Counted from the stretch's first letter, positions 17,960 to 25,689 are shown. The stretch: 36,701 bases of DNA from Bacteroidetes bacterium CG2_30_33_31 (GCA_001872625.1 MNXP01000067.1:1-36701), one strand, 5' to 3'. The notes: generated by a model from the sequence alone, not told the origin. A program made the numbers and translations.

Positions 17960-19156
17960 TTAAATTCTTCCAGGGTAAACTTTTAATGCCTGTTCTAAAA
18001 CGTCCATAGATTTTTCTAAATCACATACTTTTAGGACATAACTAATTCTAACTTCATTTTTACCAGAATTTGGAGTTGCATAAAAACCTGTAGCTGGAGC
18101 GAGCATTACTGTTTCCCCATTAAGGTTGAAATCCTCAAGTAACCAACGGCAAAACTTGTCGCTATCGTCAATAGGCAATCGAGCTACCACATAAAATGCT
18201 CCTTTTGGTTTTGGACAAAATGCTCCATCAATTTTATTGATTTTATCAAATACGATATTTCTCCTTTTGTGATATTCTTCCATAACTTTTACAAAATATT
18301 CTGCTGGAGTATCAATAGCTGCCTCCGCTGCCACCTGACCAAAAGTTGGTGGACTTAATCGTGCCTGAGCAAATTTTAGAGCAGTGGACATAACTTCTTT
18401 ATTCTTGCTAATTAGCATGCCAATTCTGAAACCGCATGCTGAATATCTCTTTGAAACTGAATCTATTAAAATAACATTCTGTTCAATTCCTCTTAAATTC
18501 ATTACGCTGAAATGTTCATTTCCATCGTACACAAATTCACGATATACCTCATCTGAAATTAAAAATAAATCATGTTTAAGAACTATATCTTTAACTATTT
18601 CGAGTTCAGCTTTTGAATATAAATATCCAGTAGGATTGTTAGGATTGCAAAGTAATATGGCCTTAGTTTTTGAAGTTATTGCTTTCTCAAATTCATTAAT
18701 TGGTGGTAAAGCGAAGCCATTATCGATAGAAGATGAAATGGGAACCACCTTTATTCCAGAATTAATGGCGAATCCATTATAATTGGCATAAAAAGGTTCT
18801 GGAATTATTATTTCGTCTCCTTCATCCATACAGGATTGCATGGCAAATAATATTGCCTCTGAAGCACCAGTGCCAACGATAATTTCTTCAGGGTTTACGT
18901 TGATATTTACAGATTTATAATAATTACAAAGTTTTTTGCGATAAGATAGAATTCCTGCCGAGTGAGTATATTCAACTACTTCTTGGTGGAAATTTCTAAT
19001 AGCATCCATAGCACACTTTGGAGTTTCAATATCTGGTTGACCAATATTAAGATGGTAAACTTTAATTCCTCTTTCTTTGGCAGCATCGGCAAAAGGAACC
19101 AATTTTCTTATTGGTGACTCTGGCATTAACTTGCCTTTATTAGATATTTTTGGCAT
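17960..19156 (-). CDS. PLP-dependent aminotransferase class I/II (aspartate aminotransferase-like)
   Basis: A 398-residue fold-type I aminotransferase. 'LNIGQPDIETP' near residue 36, 'GTGASEAI' at 95-102 (cofactor phosphate binding), 'NPNNPTGYLYS' near 171, 'ISDEVYREFVYDG' at 200-212 with the Asp that binds the pyridine nitrogen, and the Schiff-base lysine K236 in SVSKRYS. 'NEVRISYVL' near the C-terminus holds the carboxylate-binding Arg. The general class is sure; aspartate or aromatic amino acids are the likely substrates. It is the first gene of the five-gene operon (aminotransferase, GT9, tsaC, smpB, rhomboid). An intrinsic terminator for the upstream DUF1573 gene sits only about 23 bases before its ATG. 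Confidence 0.92.
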   Translation of the reverse strand: MPKISNKGKLMPESPIRKLVPFADAAKERGIKVYHLNIGQPDIETPKCAMDAIRNFHQEVVEYTHSAGILSYRKKLCNYYKSVNINVNPEEIIVGTGASEAILFAMQSCMDEGDEIIIPEPFYANYNGFAINSGIKVVPISSSIDNGFALPPINEFEKAITSKTKAILLCNPNNPTGYLYSKAELEIVKDIVLKHDLFLISDEVYREFVYDGNEHFSVMNLRGIEQNVILIDSVSKRYSACGFRIGMLISKNKEVMSTALKFAQARLSPPTFGQVAAEAAIDTPAEYFVKVMEEYHKRRNIVFDKINKIDGAFCPKPKGAFYVVARLPIDDSDKFCRWLLEDFNLNGETVMLAPATGFYATPNSGKNEVRISYVLKVCDLEKSMDVLEQALKVYPGRI

Positions 19157-19178
19157 AATATATTGACTTTTAATAAAT

Positions 19179-19209
19179 TAAAAAAACTGACACTTTTTTT
19201 AGTGCCAGT
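19179..19209 (-). terminator. Intrinsic terminator after the DUF1573 genes
   Basis: On the minus strand ACTGGCACT (19209-19201), a 6-base A loop, then AGTGTCAGT (19194-19186; one G-U pair) and a run of T. Placed between the DUF1573 stop (19257) and the aminotransferase start (19156). Read-through or an overlapping promoter is needed to express the operon below. Confidence 0.82.
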
Positions 19210-19256
19210 GCAAATTTGATGAAAATATCTTTACAAATTTTGAATTAGTGCTCTTA

Positions 19257-19652
19257 TTATTCTATAATTTCTCCTTTAATTGTCAAGATTACAGAACTAT
19301 TTATGGCGTTAGAGAATACAGTTATTTTTTTATTAAAAACTCCAACAATCTTTGTATCATAACCAATCTTTATAACTGCAGTTTGGCCAGGCATAAGTGG
19401 TTCAGTTGAATATTCTGGGGTCGTGCAGCCACAGGATTTAGCAACTCTGGTAATAAATAAAACATCATTACCACTGTTTTTATATTTAAAAACGCAATTG
19501 CCATTTGCATCTTTTTTGATTTTACCGTAATCATAAACTGTTGAGGTAAAATCAATTTTTGCTGCTGGTTTATCATTTTGTACAATATTTTCAGCGTAAT
19601 TTACTAATGTTGTAATGATTAAAATTGCAAAAATGAAAACTGTCTTCTTCAT
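19257..19652 (-). CDS. DUF1573 periplasmic protein (second copy)
   Basis: A 131-residue exported protein: signal peptide of about 20 residues (MKKTVFIFAILIITTLVNYA), then one DUF1573 domain with an immunoglobulin-like/MSP-type beta fold. Family marks are 'VYDYGKIKKDANGNCVFKYKN', the 'SCGCT' motif near residue 88, 'PGQTAVIKIGYDT', 'GVFNKKITVFSNA' and a closing 'LTIKGEI'. The function of the family is unknown; in Bacteroidota these proteins are commonly exported and occur in multiple copies. It lies 18 bases after a paralogue with the same layout, so both are one transcript and a local duplication. It ends at the terminator 19179-19209. Confidence 0.88.
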   Translation of the reverse strand: MKKTVFIFAILIITTLVNYAENIVQNDKPAAKIDFTSTVYDYGKIKKDANGNCVFKYKNSGNDVLFITRVAKSCGCTTPEYSTEPLMPGQTAVIKIGYDTKIVGVFNKKITVFSNAINSSVILTIKGEIIE

Positions 19653-19670
19653 AATTTTGTTAATATTTAT

Positions 19671-20144
19671 CTATTTTGATGTAGGTGTATAAGTACCATT
19701 GTCTGGTTTTACAGGTGCCTCTTCTGCTGGTTTTGCTTTCACTTCTCCACTTATCGTTAAAACAACGGATGGATTGTCGGCATTACTTGTTACAGTAATG
19801 GTTTTGTGAAATACTCCAAGACGTCTTGTATCATATTTTACATTTATAACATCACTTTTTCCAGGTAATATAGGTGCTTCAGGTTTTTTTGCTACAGTGC
19901 AACCGCATGACGTGCTAACTCCTTGGATAACCAATGGTTCTTTCCCAGTGTTTTTAAATGTAAAAGTAAAACTACCATCAGCTTCCATCTGAATAACTCC
20001 AAAATCATGAACAGTGGTTTTGAAATCAATATGAGCTGCCTTGGTAGCTTGAAAATTTTTACTGGGACTATTAAAAGTAGATTTTTCCATACTGGTTGCA
20101 AAAATACCTATAAGTACTAACATAATTAAATTGAAATTTTTCAT
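19671..20144 (-). CDS. DUF1573 periplasmic protein (first copy)
   Basis: A 157-residue paralogue of the next gene: signal-type hydrophobic start (FNLIMLVLIGIFATSM), then a DUF1573 domain with 'VHDFGVIQMEADGSFTFTFKN', 'STSCGCTV' near residue 83, 'PGKSDVINVKYDTRRLGVFHKTITVTSNADNPSV' broken into strands, and 'LTISGEV'. It differs from the second copy by a Pro/Glu/Ala-rich tail (about 20 residues) after the domain. The two share the SCGCT cysteines, which could form a disulfide or bind a ligand; that is inference. Expressed from the -7 element at 20168-20175 and divergent from the BFD-like gene. Confidence 0.88.
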   Translation of the reverse strand: MKNFNLIMLVLIGIFATSMEKSTFNSPSKNFQATKAAHIDFKTTVHDFGVIQMEADGSFTFTFKNTGKEPLVIQGVSTSCGCTVAKKPEAPILPGKSDVINVKYDTRRLGVFHKTITVTSNADNPSVVLTISGEVKAKPAEEAPVKPDNGTYTPTSK

Positions 20145-20167
20145 AATATTAATTGTTTGATTTGGTG

Positions 20168-20175
20168 CAAAACTA
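20168..20175 (-). promoter_or_regulatory. Bacteroidota -7 element for the DUF1573 genes
   Basis: TAGTTTTG on the minus strand, an exact TAnnTTTG match, 24 bases before the ATG at 20144. Confidence 0.55.
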
Positions 20176-20290
20176 ATAAACTTATTTATATCGGACTTGG
20201 ATTTAACAATTTTTATACCACAATTTTCTGCTATTTTGCCCTTATATAGAATATAATGATATTTATTATGGCCAAATATCAGATAGTTTA

Positions 20291-20298
20291 TACTTTTG
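20291..20298 (+). promoter_or_regulatory. Bacteroidota -7 element for the BFD-like gene
   Basis: TACTTTTG, an exact TAnnTTTG match, 24 bases before the ATG at 20323. No clear -33 TTTG. Confidence 0.55.
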
Positions 20299-20322
20299 CA
20301 TTTTAAATTTAAATTATAGAAA

Positions 20323-20511
20323 ATGTATTCGACAGAAGAAAATATAATTTGTAATTGTATGAATATTAGTGAGCATGAAATAGTTTATGCTATAAAACAT
20401 AGAGATGTACAAATAGTTCAAGATATAATTGATATAACTTCAGCAGGTACTGGCTGTGGTTCATGTATTCCAGAATTAGAAGAAATTCTAAAAAGAGAGC
20501 GGGGATTCTAA
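20323..20511 (+). CDS. BFD-like [2Fe-2S] protein
   Basis: A 62-residue protein matching the bacterioferritin-associated ferredoxin (BFD, Fer2_BFD) domain: C10-x-C12, 32 residues, then C45-x2-C48 in 'GTGCGSC', the four ligands of a [2Fe-2S] cluster. BFD proteins reduce bacterioferritin to release iron; the same domain is also found in nitrite reductase, NifU and other proteins, so a stand-alone copy could serve another redox partner. No bacterioferritin gene lies nearby. Its length matches stand-alone BFD proteins (about 60-70 residues). Single gene with its own promoter; no terminator was seen after it. Confidence 0.85.
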   Translation: MYSTEENIICNCMNISEHEIVYAIKHRDVQIVQDIIDITSAGTGCGSCIPELEEILKRERGF

Positions 20512-20919
20512 TTGTTTGAAATGTTTTTTAAGCAAAATACATTTTTAAAAAAATTGACCTTTGTTTATCATAAATTACTCAATTAATCAATACTTGAAAA
20601 TTGTTTTTATACTGCTTTGTCAAAGTTTGAATCAGATTATTATCAATTAATCTTTCCAAAAAATTGTCATAATAGTTATTAAATAAGGCTTTTTCTTTTC
20701 AGAAGGTAATATATATCAGTATATTTGCGTTTTATATTCAGTTTTATAATTAGATTTAATATTTTTGTTGCTCAATCGCTAATATTTCAAATGAGATTTA
20801 TTATTTATAAATTTATTGACATTTTAATTGTACGGATTGTAAGTTTGTAGTAATTAAATTATTAATTGAGGAGGAACCGAAAATCCATAAGAGTAGGGTA
20901 AACAGTAAATATTTAGATT
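20512..20919 (+). other. 408-base non-coding region ahead of the diheme gene
   Basis: AT-rich, no gene recognised. It holds two TAnnTTTG matches: 20720-20727 (TATATTTG) and 20840-20847 (TAAGTTTG). The second has a TTG at 20816-20818, 21 bases upstream, and is the better promoter candidate. A GAGGAGG sequence at about 20869-20875, 45 bases before the ATG, is purine-rich but has no start codon at the right distance. No known riboswitch was recognised. Confidence 0.5.
20840..20847 (+). promoter_or_regulatory. Bacteroidota promoter for the small diheme gene
   Basis: TAAGTTTG (-7) with TTG at 20816-20818 as a -33 core, 21 bases apart. Leaves a leader of about 65 bases before the ATG at 20920. Confidence 0.4.
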
Positions 20920-21384
20920 ATGAAATTAAGATTTTTAGTAGTGTTTTCCTTTTTAGCTGTATTTGGCACAACAAATCAGTCTTGTGAAAAAGAAAAGGGA
21001 AGTAACACCACAAACATCAGCTCCCATGGTGCTTCAGAAAGTCATAACATGGGTAAAAATTGTATGACTTGTCATGTTTCAGGTGGGGAAGGGCAAGGCT
21101 GGTTTCAGGTTGCTGGTACTTGTTATAACAGCGCTTTGACGAATACCTATGCCAATGTTACCGTTAAATTATATACAGGCCCCGACGGTACAGGAACTTT
21201 GAGAGCAACCATTGATGGAGATGCTAATGGTAATTTCTTCACAACAGCTTCTGTTGATTTTACTGGTGGTTTATACCCTGCTGTAACTGGCAGTGGTGCA
21301 ACTAAGTACATGCCAATGGCTATTTCCAATGGTCAATGTAACAGCTGTCATGGTGTAAGTAGCGACAAAATTTGGACTAATTAA
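20920..21384 (+). CDS. Small diheme c-type protein with a beta-rich insert
   Basis: A 154-residue exported protein with two heme c sites, CMTCH (residues 48-52) and CNSCH (140-144). The hydrophobic signal is followed by C22, a possible but weak lipobox (NQSC). Between the hemes lies a stretch of about 75 residues, 'ANVTVKLYTGPDGTG', 'LRATIDGDANGNFFT', that looks like a small beta-sandwich of the carboxypeptidase-regulatory/transthyretin-like kind; the hemes would sit close in space at its two ends. No named family recognised. Expected place: periplasm or outer surface, as an electron carrier or sensor. It has a leader of about 65 bases and is ended by the hairpin at 21402-21441, so it is likely expressed alone. 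Confidence 0.82.
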   Translation: MKLRFLVVFSFLAVFGTTNQSCEKEKGSNTTNISSHGASESHNMGKNCMTCHVSGGEGQGWFQVAGTCYNSALTNTYANVTVKLYTGPDGTGTLRATIDGDANGNFFTTASVDFTGGLYPAVTGSGATKYMPMAISNGQCNSCHGVSSDKIWTN

Positions 21385-21401
21385 TTTTCTAAAATTTTAA
21401 T

Positions 21402-21441
21402 GAAAGGTTTCTATCAAATCTAACTTTGATAGTAACCTTTC
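21402..21441 (+). terminator. Hairpin terminator after the diheme gene
   Basis: GAAAGGTT-T-CTATCAAA, loop TCTAAC, TTTGATAG-T-AACCTTTC: 16 pairs with one internal mismatch, 17 bases after the stop codon. The T-run that follows is interrupted (TATTAATACAATTTTT), so termination may be partial. Confidence 0.7.
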
Positions 21442-21520
21442 TATTAATACAATTTTTATTCAAAAATCAAAGTTTCAATTATTTGCAAAAAAACTAAATC
21501 AGGTATAGCACCATATTTCA

Positions 21521-21528
21521 TATATTTG
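21521..21528 (+). promoter_or_regulatory. Bacteroidota -7 element for the DEAD-box helicase
   Basis: TATATTTG, an exact TAnnTTTG match. It predicts a transcript start near 21534, which leaves about 12 bases before the ATG at 21546 and supports that start over the TTG at 21540. Confidence 0.6.
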
Positions 21529-21545
21529 CGCCCTAATTTTTGGCT

Positions 21546-22790
21546 ATGAAATTTGATGATTATAGAATTGATGAGGAGATAAAAAAAAGTATTGATAAAC
21601 TTGGTTATAAAAAACCTACCGACATACAATATAAATCAATACCACCAATATTAAAGGGTGAAGATGTGCTTGCTATTGCCCAAACTGGTACTGGCAAGAC
21701 TGCCGCATTTGCAATCCCAATTATTCAGGTTTTGCATGAGCGAAAATTAAAAAATAGACCTGATGGCGTAAAATGCCTTGTCATGGCGCCAACTCATGAA
21801 TTGGCTCTGCAAATACATTCTGTCTTTAAGTCCTTAGGTAAAAATACTCGCGTCAATTGCTACTGCATTCATGGTGGAGTCGAGCAAGAACCACAAATTA
21901 AGCAACTGGAAAAAGGTGTAGATGTACTAATCGCAACTCCTGGAAGGCTTTTTGACTTAGTAAGCCAAGGTGCATTGAACCTCCATAGAATTGAAATACT
22001 TGTTTTAGATGAAGCAGATCACATGCTTGACTTAGGTTTTATTAAAGATATCACAGACTTGATGAGGCATATCCCTAAAAAAAGGCAAACTTTATTCTTT
22101 TCTGCTACAATAAACGAGAAGATTAAAAAACTTGCTTACTCTTTAGTTTCCAACGCTATAAGAATTCAAATTTCACCCAAAGACCCAGTGGCTAAAAATA
22201 TTGAGCACGCTGTGGCTTTTATTGAGATGGATGATAAAAGATTCTTTCTTGAATACTTGCTTAAAGAACATTCTGATAAGAAGATTTTGGTTTTTATAAG
22301 AACAAAAGTTAGAGCCGAGAGAGTTAAAAAAGCCATGGATAGAGCAGACATTATTACTGATACAATTCACAGCGATAAAGAACAAGCGGAAAGAAATTTA
22401 TGTATGAAAAATTTTAGAAGCGGTGAATTGAAAGTGCTTATTGCCACCGATATAAGTGCTCGTGGGATTGACATTCCTGATGTAGATTACGTTATTAATT
22501 ACGATATGCCTGAAAGCCCAGAACAATACGTTCATAGAGTTGGTCGTACTGGCCGAGGTCGCCAAAAAGGGCAAGCATATTCATTTTGCAGCAGCGAAGA
22601 GAAGGACTTGCTTGCAACCATTGAAGAAAGATTGGGAAAACCAATTGAACGAATAGAAATTTCCAAGAATGACTATCAATATACAATTGAAAGTGCAGTT
22701 GACAAATCTCAAGACTGGAAAAAATTGATGAAGGAAGTTTATCAAGAAGATTTAAAAAGAGCAAAAAAGAAAAACAAATCGAAAAAATAA
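21546..22790 (+). CDS. DEAD-box RNA helicase, RhlE-like
   Basis: A 414-residue ATP-dependent RNA helicase with the two RecA-like domains: Q motif 'KPTDIQYKSIP', motif I AQTGTGKT, Ia 'PTHELALQ', TPGR, DEAD motif 'LDEADHMLDLGF', SAT motif III, then motif IV 'LVFIRTK', V 'ATDISARGIDIP' and VI 'HRVGRTGRG'. A lysine-rich tail (KRAKKKNKSKK) likely adds RNA affinity. Such proteins act in rRNA maturation and mRNA turnover, often in cold. Motif Ia has His in place of the usual Arg (PTRELA). The ATG at 21546 is preferred; a TTG two codons upstream would leave almost no leader. It is followed after 18 bases by the MDR oxidoreductase gene. Confidence 0.93.
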   Translation: MKFDDYRIDEEIKKSIDKLGYKKPTDIQYKSIPPILKGEDVLAIAQTGTGKTAAFAIPIIQVLHERKLKNRPDGVKCLVMAPTHELALQIHSVFKSLGKNTRVNCYCIHGGVEQEPQIKQLEKGVDVLIATPGRLFDLVSQGALNLHRIEILVLDEADHMLDLGFIKDITDLMRHIPKKRQTLFFSATINEKIKKLAYSLVSNAIRIQISPKDPVAKNIEHAVAFIEMDDKRFFLEYLLKEHSDKKILVFIRTKVRAERVKKAMDRADIITDTIHSDKEQAERNLCMKNFRSGELKVLIATDISARGIDIPDVDYVINYDMPESPEQYVHRVGRTGRGRQKGQAYSFCSSEEKDLLATIEERLGKPIERIEISKNDYQYTIESAVDKSQDWKKLMKEVYQEDLKRAKKKNKSKK

Positions 22791-22808
22791 GGATTTAGAT
22801 TTAAATAA

Positions 22809-23834
22809 ATGAAAGAGGAAATTCCAAAAAAAATGAAAGCTATTATCCAGAAAGAAACTTCTGGAGCACTCTACATAGAGTATGTTGATATTCCTCCAAT
22901 TGGTAAAGGCGAAGTTCTTGTAAAAATGGAAAGAAGTCCAATAAATCCAAGCGATTTGAGTATGCTCAAAGGAAGTTATGCTGAAAAACCTAAATATCCT
23001 TTGATTCCTGGTATTGAAGGTAGCGGAACAGTGGTAAAAGCTGGCAAAGGATTGATTCCAAAAATTAGATTTGGTAAAAGAGTTAGTTGCACCTCAACTC
23101 ATGGAAAGGGTGGAAGTTGGGCTGAATATATGGTTACTTCTGCTATGAATGTGATTCCAATTGGTAATAAAATTGATTTCAACCAAGCAGCTTCACTTAT
23201 AGTTAATCCATTGACAGCAAATGCATTCATAGATATCGCTAAAAGTGGTAATCACAAATGTATTATGAATAATGCTGCTGCCGGAGCATTAGGAAAAATG
23301 CTTCAAAGATTGGCTGATAAAGAGAAAATCAATCTTATAAATATTGTTAGAGATGATGATCAAATAAATTCATTAAAAAAAATTGGAGCTAAAAATATAT
23401 TAAATTCATCAAGGATAAATTACTTAAAAGACCTAAAAATTATAATGGAAGAGATGAAACCAACGCTGATTTTTGATGCTGTTGGTGGTGAACAAACAAA
23501 GTATCTGGTTGAATATTCTCCCTTTGGCTCTATAATAATGCCATATTCTAATCTATCCGAAAACAATTCTACTTTCGACCCTAGATTGATTCTTCAGATG
23601 GATAAAAAAATTATAGGATTTTTTCTAGGAAATTATACTTCAAAACAAAATATTTTTAAATTGATAAAGAGTACAAAAAAAATACAAAAATATATAAATC
23701 AAGAGCTTAGCACCGATATTGCTAATGTGATTCACCCCAAAGATATAAATAATGCATTAGAATTATATATTTCTAATATGAGCAGTGGGAAAATTCTAAT
23801 TGATTTTACTACTACAGAAAACAGTAACAAATAA
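22809..23834 (+). CDS. Zinc-free MDR superfamily oxidoreductase (quinone oxidoreductase/enoyl reductase-like)
   Basis: A 341-residue medium-chain dehydrogenase/reductase. The N-terminal GroES-like fold is recognisable from 'GEVLVKMERSPINPSDLSMLKG' (split here) and 'IPGIEGSGTVVKAGKG'; a Rossmann domain follows. The catalytic- and structural-zinc cysteine/histidine sets of alcohol dehydrogenases are absent, as in quinone oxidoreductases and trans-2-enoyl reductases. The nucleotide-binding turn is altered (NNAAAGALGKM for the usual AAxGGVG). It probably uses NADPH, substrate unknown. The first ATG gives nine extra residues (MKEEIPKKM); the second ATG at 22833 (MKAIIQ) is where relatives usually start. 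It may be co-transcribed with the helicase (18-base gap). Confidence 0.8.
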   Translation: MKEEIPKKMKAIIQKETSGALYIEYVDIPPIGKGEVLVKMERSPINPSDLSMLKGSYAEKPKYPLIPGIEGSGTVVKAGKGLIPKIRFGKRVSCTSTHGKGGSWAEYMVTSAMNVIPIGNKIDFNQAASLIVNPLTANAFIDIAKSGNHKCIMNNAAAGALGKMLQRLADKEKINLINIVRDDDQINSLKKIGAKNILNSSRINYLKDLKIIMEEMKPTLIFDAVGGEQTKYLVEYSPFGSIIMPYSNLSENNSTFDPRLILQMDKKIIGFFLGNYTSKQNIFKLIKSTKKIQKYINQELSTDIANVIHPKDINNALELYISNMSSGKILIDFTTTENSNK

Positions 23835-23865
23835 TTTTTTCCATAATTTTATATCCAAAATAATT

Positions 23866-23873
23866 TAATTTTG
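23866..23873 (+). promoter_or_regulatory. Bacteroidota -7 element for the glycosyltransferase operon
   Basis: TAATTTTG, an exact TAnnTTTG match, 25 bases before the ATG at 23899. Confidence 0.45.
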
Positions 23874-23898
23874 TTTATCTTTTACAACAAATTAATAG

Positions 23899-25686
23899 AT
23901 GGCCAAACAGAATCAATTTTACAAACAAAATCGAGAGAAGATTAAGACGAACAATAAAGTGGAACAGAAATCAACTGGGATTTCTGAAAGAAACAGAATC
24001 ATAATTTATATAATTATCGTTGCAGTAGTTTTTGTGCCCATTTATAATAGCATTTTCGATAAAAAAGTCGCACTTCTTGGCGATAATGCATCATATTATA
24101 TTCTTGCAAAAGCTATTAGTAATGGTGATGGATTTGTTAATACCAACATCATTAGCAAGCCTAAGGCAAGCCAGTTTCCTCCCGGGTATCCTGCTTTTAT
24201 GGCAAGTGTTATGAAAGTTTTCAATGATGAAATAACTACCATGAAAGTTGCAAATGGATTTTTATTCTTTCTTTCATTGGTTATTTTGTTTTTCTTTTTT
24301 AGGAATATAAGTAAAAATATTCACCTAAGCTTCATCATTACTTTGGCTCTAATATTTAATATGCACCTTCTTCAATATTCCACAATTATGATGAGTGAAA
24401 TTCCATTTATTTTCATTTCATCACTTGCATTACTTCTATTAAGCAAGATTAATTTTGAAAAAAAACCATGGAAGGATTCAAATTTTATTTTGATGATTTT
24501 TGTTGTAGCTGCTACTTACTATGATAGAGGACAGGGACTTGCGATGTTTGTCGCCATGTTTATTTATCTACTTATCGAAAAAAAATGGCTACACCTCGCG
24601 ATTTCATCTGTTGGATATTTTCTCCTGCTGTTACCTTGGCAAATACGAAATTCAGATTTAGGCGAATCGGCATATAGCACAGCATTAAGACTTAAAAATT
24701 ACTATAATCCTGATGAGGGTGTGATGCATTTTAGCGATTGGATAAGCAGATTTTTTGTAAATCTTGAAAGATATATGAAGTTTGAAATACCAAGCTCTAT
24801 GTTTGGCTATGAAGCAGATTATCAAACCGCTGGCTCTTTGATGCTGGGAATATTTGCCGCCTTGTTTGTGATATTTGGCATTTTCAAATTAAAAAAATTC
24901 AAGTTTGCGGTTTTAGCATACATCTTTGCCACTTTTGGGATTCTTTTTCTGTGGCCAGAAATATGGAATGGAATAAGATTTATTTTGGCTTTGGTTCCTT
25001 TGTTGGTTTTCCTATTTTATTATGGAATTTACTCATTGATAATTCTTATTTCGGAGAAATTAAAATTGAATAATGCCAAATTCTTGGCAAACATATTACC
25101 ATTTTTCTTCATAATTTCAATTTTTGTGTTTGTAAATAAAATGGAAGAACTTCAGAAGAAATCTTCAATGCCAATGGATCCACTTTTTAAGAACTACTTT
25201 GCAGTGGCTAAATGGACTAAAAATAATCTTCCAGATTCAGCCGTAATAATTTGTCGTAAACCCGATTTATTCTATCTCGATTCAAAACATTTCACCGATG
25301 GTTTTACTAAAGTGTCTGATATAGCTGAGTTTTTAAACTCTCTTGATAAGAAAAAAACTACCCATATAGTAGTTTTTCCTGATGGAATTACCCAAAGATA
25401 TTTTGTTCCTGTTTATGAAAAAAATCCGGAGAAATTTCCTGTTATTCAACAATTTACAAATCCTGATGTTTGGCTTTTAGAATATAAACCCTTGCAAGGC
25501 TACAATGGCGAATGGAAAGATGGCAAAAAACAAGGAAAAGGTTCATTCCTTTTTCCAAACAACAATAAATATATAGGTCAATGGTTAGATGATAAAATGA
25601 ACGGACAAGGAACTATTTATGACGCTGTTGGCAAAATCTTGCAAAAAGGTATATGGGAAAATGGCCAGTTTAAAAAAGAAAATTAG
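23899..25686 (+). CDS. GT-C membrane glycosyltransferase with C-terminal MORN repeats
   Basis: A 595-residue protein. Residues about 33-395 carry some ten hydrophobic segments of a GT-C (ArnT/PMT/GT39-like) enzyme, which moves a sugar from a polyprenyl-phosphate donor onto an acceptor outside the membrane. The first loop has 'LLGDNASYYILAKAI' with D62 as the expected catalytic Asp, followed by 'SQFPPGYPAFMA'. A soluble domain of about 130 residues follows the last membrane segment. The final 60 residues are two to three MORN-type repeats ('YNGEWKDGKKQGKGSF', 'YIGQWLDDKMNGQGTI', 'GIWENGQF'). MORN repeats on a GT-C enzyme are unusual in my knowledge. It heads an operon with a DPM1-like GT2, which could make its lipid-linked sugar. 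Confidence 0.85.
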   Translation: MAKQNQFYKQNREKIKTNNKVEQKSTGISERNRIIIYIIIVAVVFVPIYNSIFDKKVALLGDNASYYILAKAISNGDGFVNTNIISKPKASQFPPGYPAFMASVMKVFNDEITTMKVANGFLFFLSLVILFFFFRNISKNIHLSFIITLALIFNMHLLQYSTIMMSEIPFIFISSLALLLLSKINFEKKPWKDSNFILMIFVVAATYYDRGQGLAMFVAMFIYLLIEKKWLHLAISSVGYFLLLLPWQIRNSDLGESAYSTALRLKNYYNPDEGVMHFSDWISRFFVNLERYMKFEIPSSMFGYEADYQTAGSLMLGIFAALFVIFGIFKLKKFKFAVLAYIFATFGILFLWPEIWNGIRFILALVPLLVFLFYYGIYSLIILISEKLKLNNAKFLANILPFFFIISIFVFVNKMEELQKKSSMPMDPLFKNYFAVAKWTKNNLPDSAVIICRKPDLFYLDSKHFTDGFTKVSDIAEFLNSLDKKKTTHIVVFPDGITQRYFVPVYEKNPEKFPVIQQFTNPDVWLLEYKPLQGYNGEWKDGKKQGKGSFLFPNNNKYIGQWLDDKMNGQGTIYDAVGKILQKGIWENGQFKKEN

Positions 25687-25689
25687 AAA

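Noticed and set aside
18384-18782. A 132-codon plus-strand frame
   Set aside because: Antisense to the aminotransferase gene; no family features or start signal.
20512-20919. tRNA, riboswitch or small gene in the 408-base gap
   Set aside because: No cloverleaf, known aptamer pattern or open frame with a plausible start was found by eye.
21540-21545. TTG start for the DEAD-box helicase
   Set aside because: The -7 element at 21521-21528 would leave about six bases of leader; the ATG at 21546 is better.
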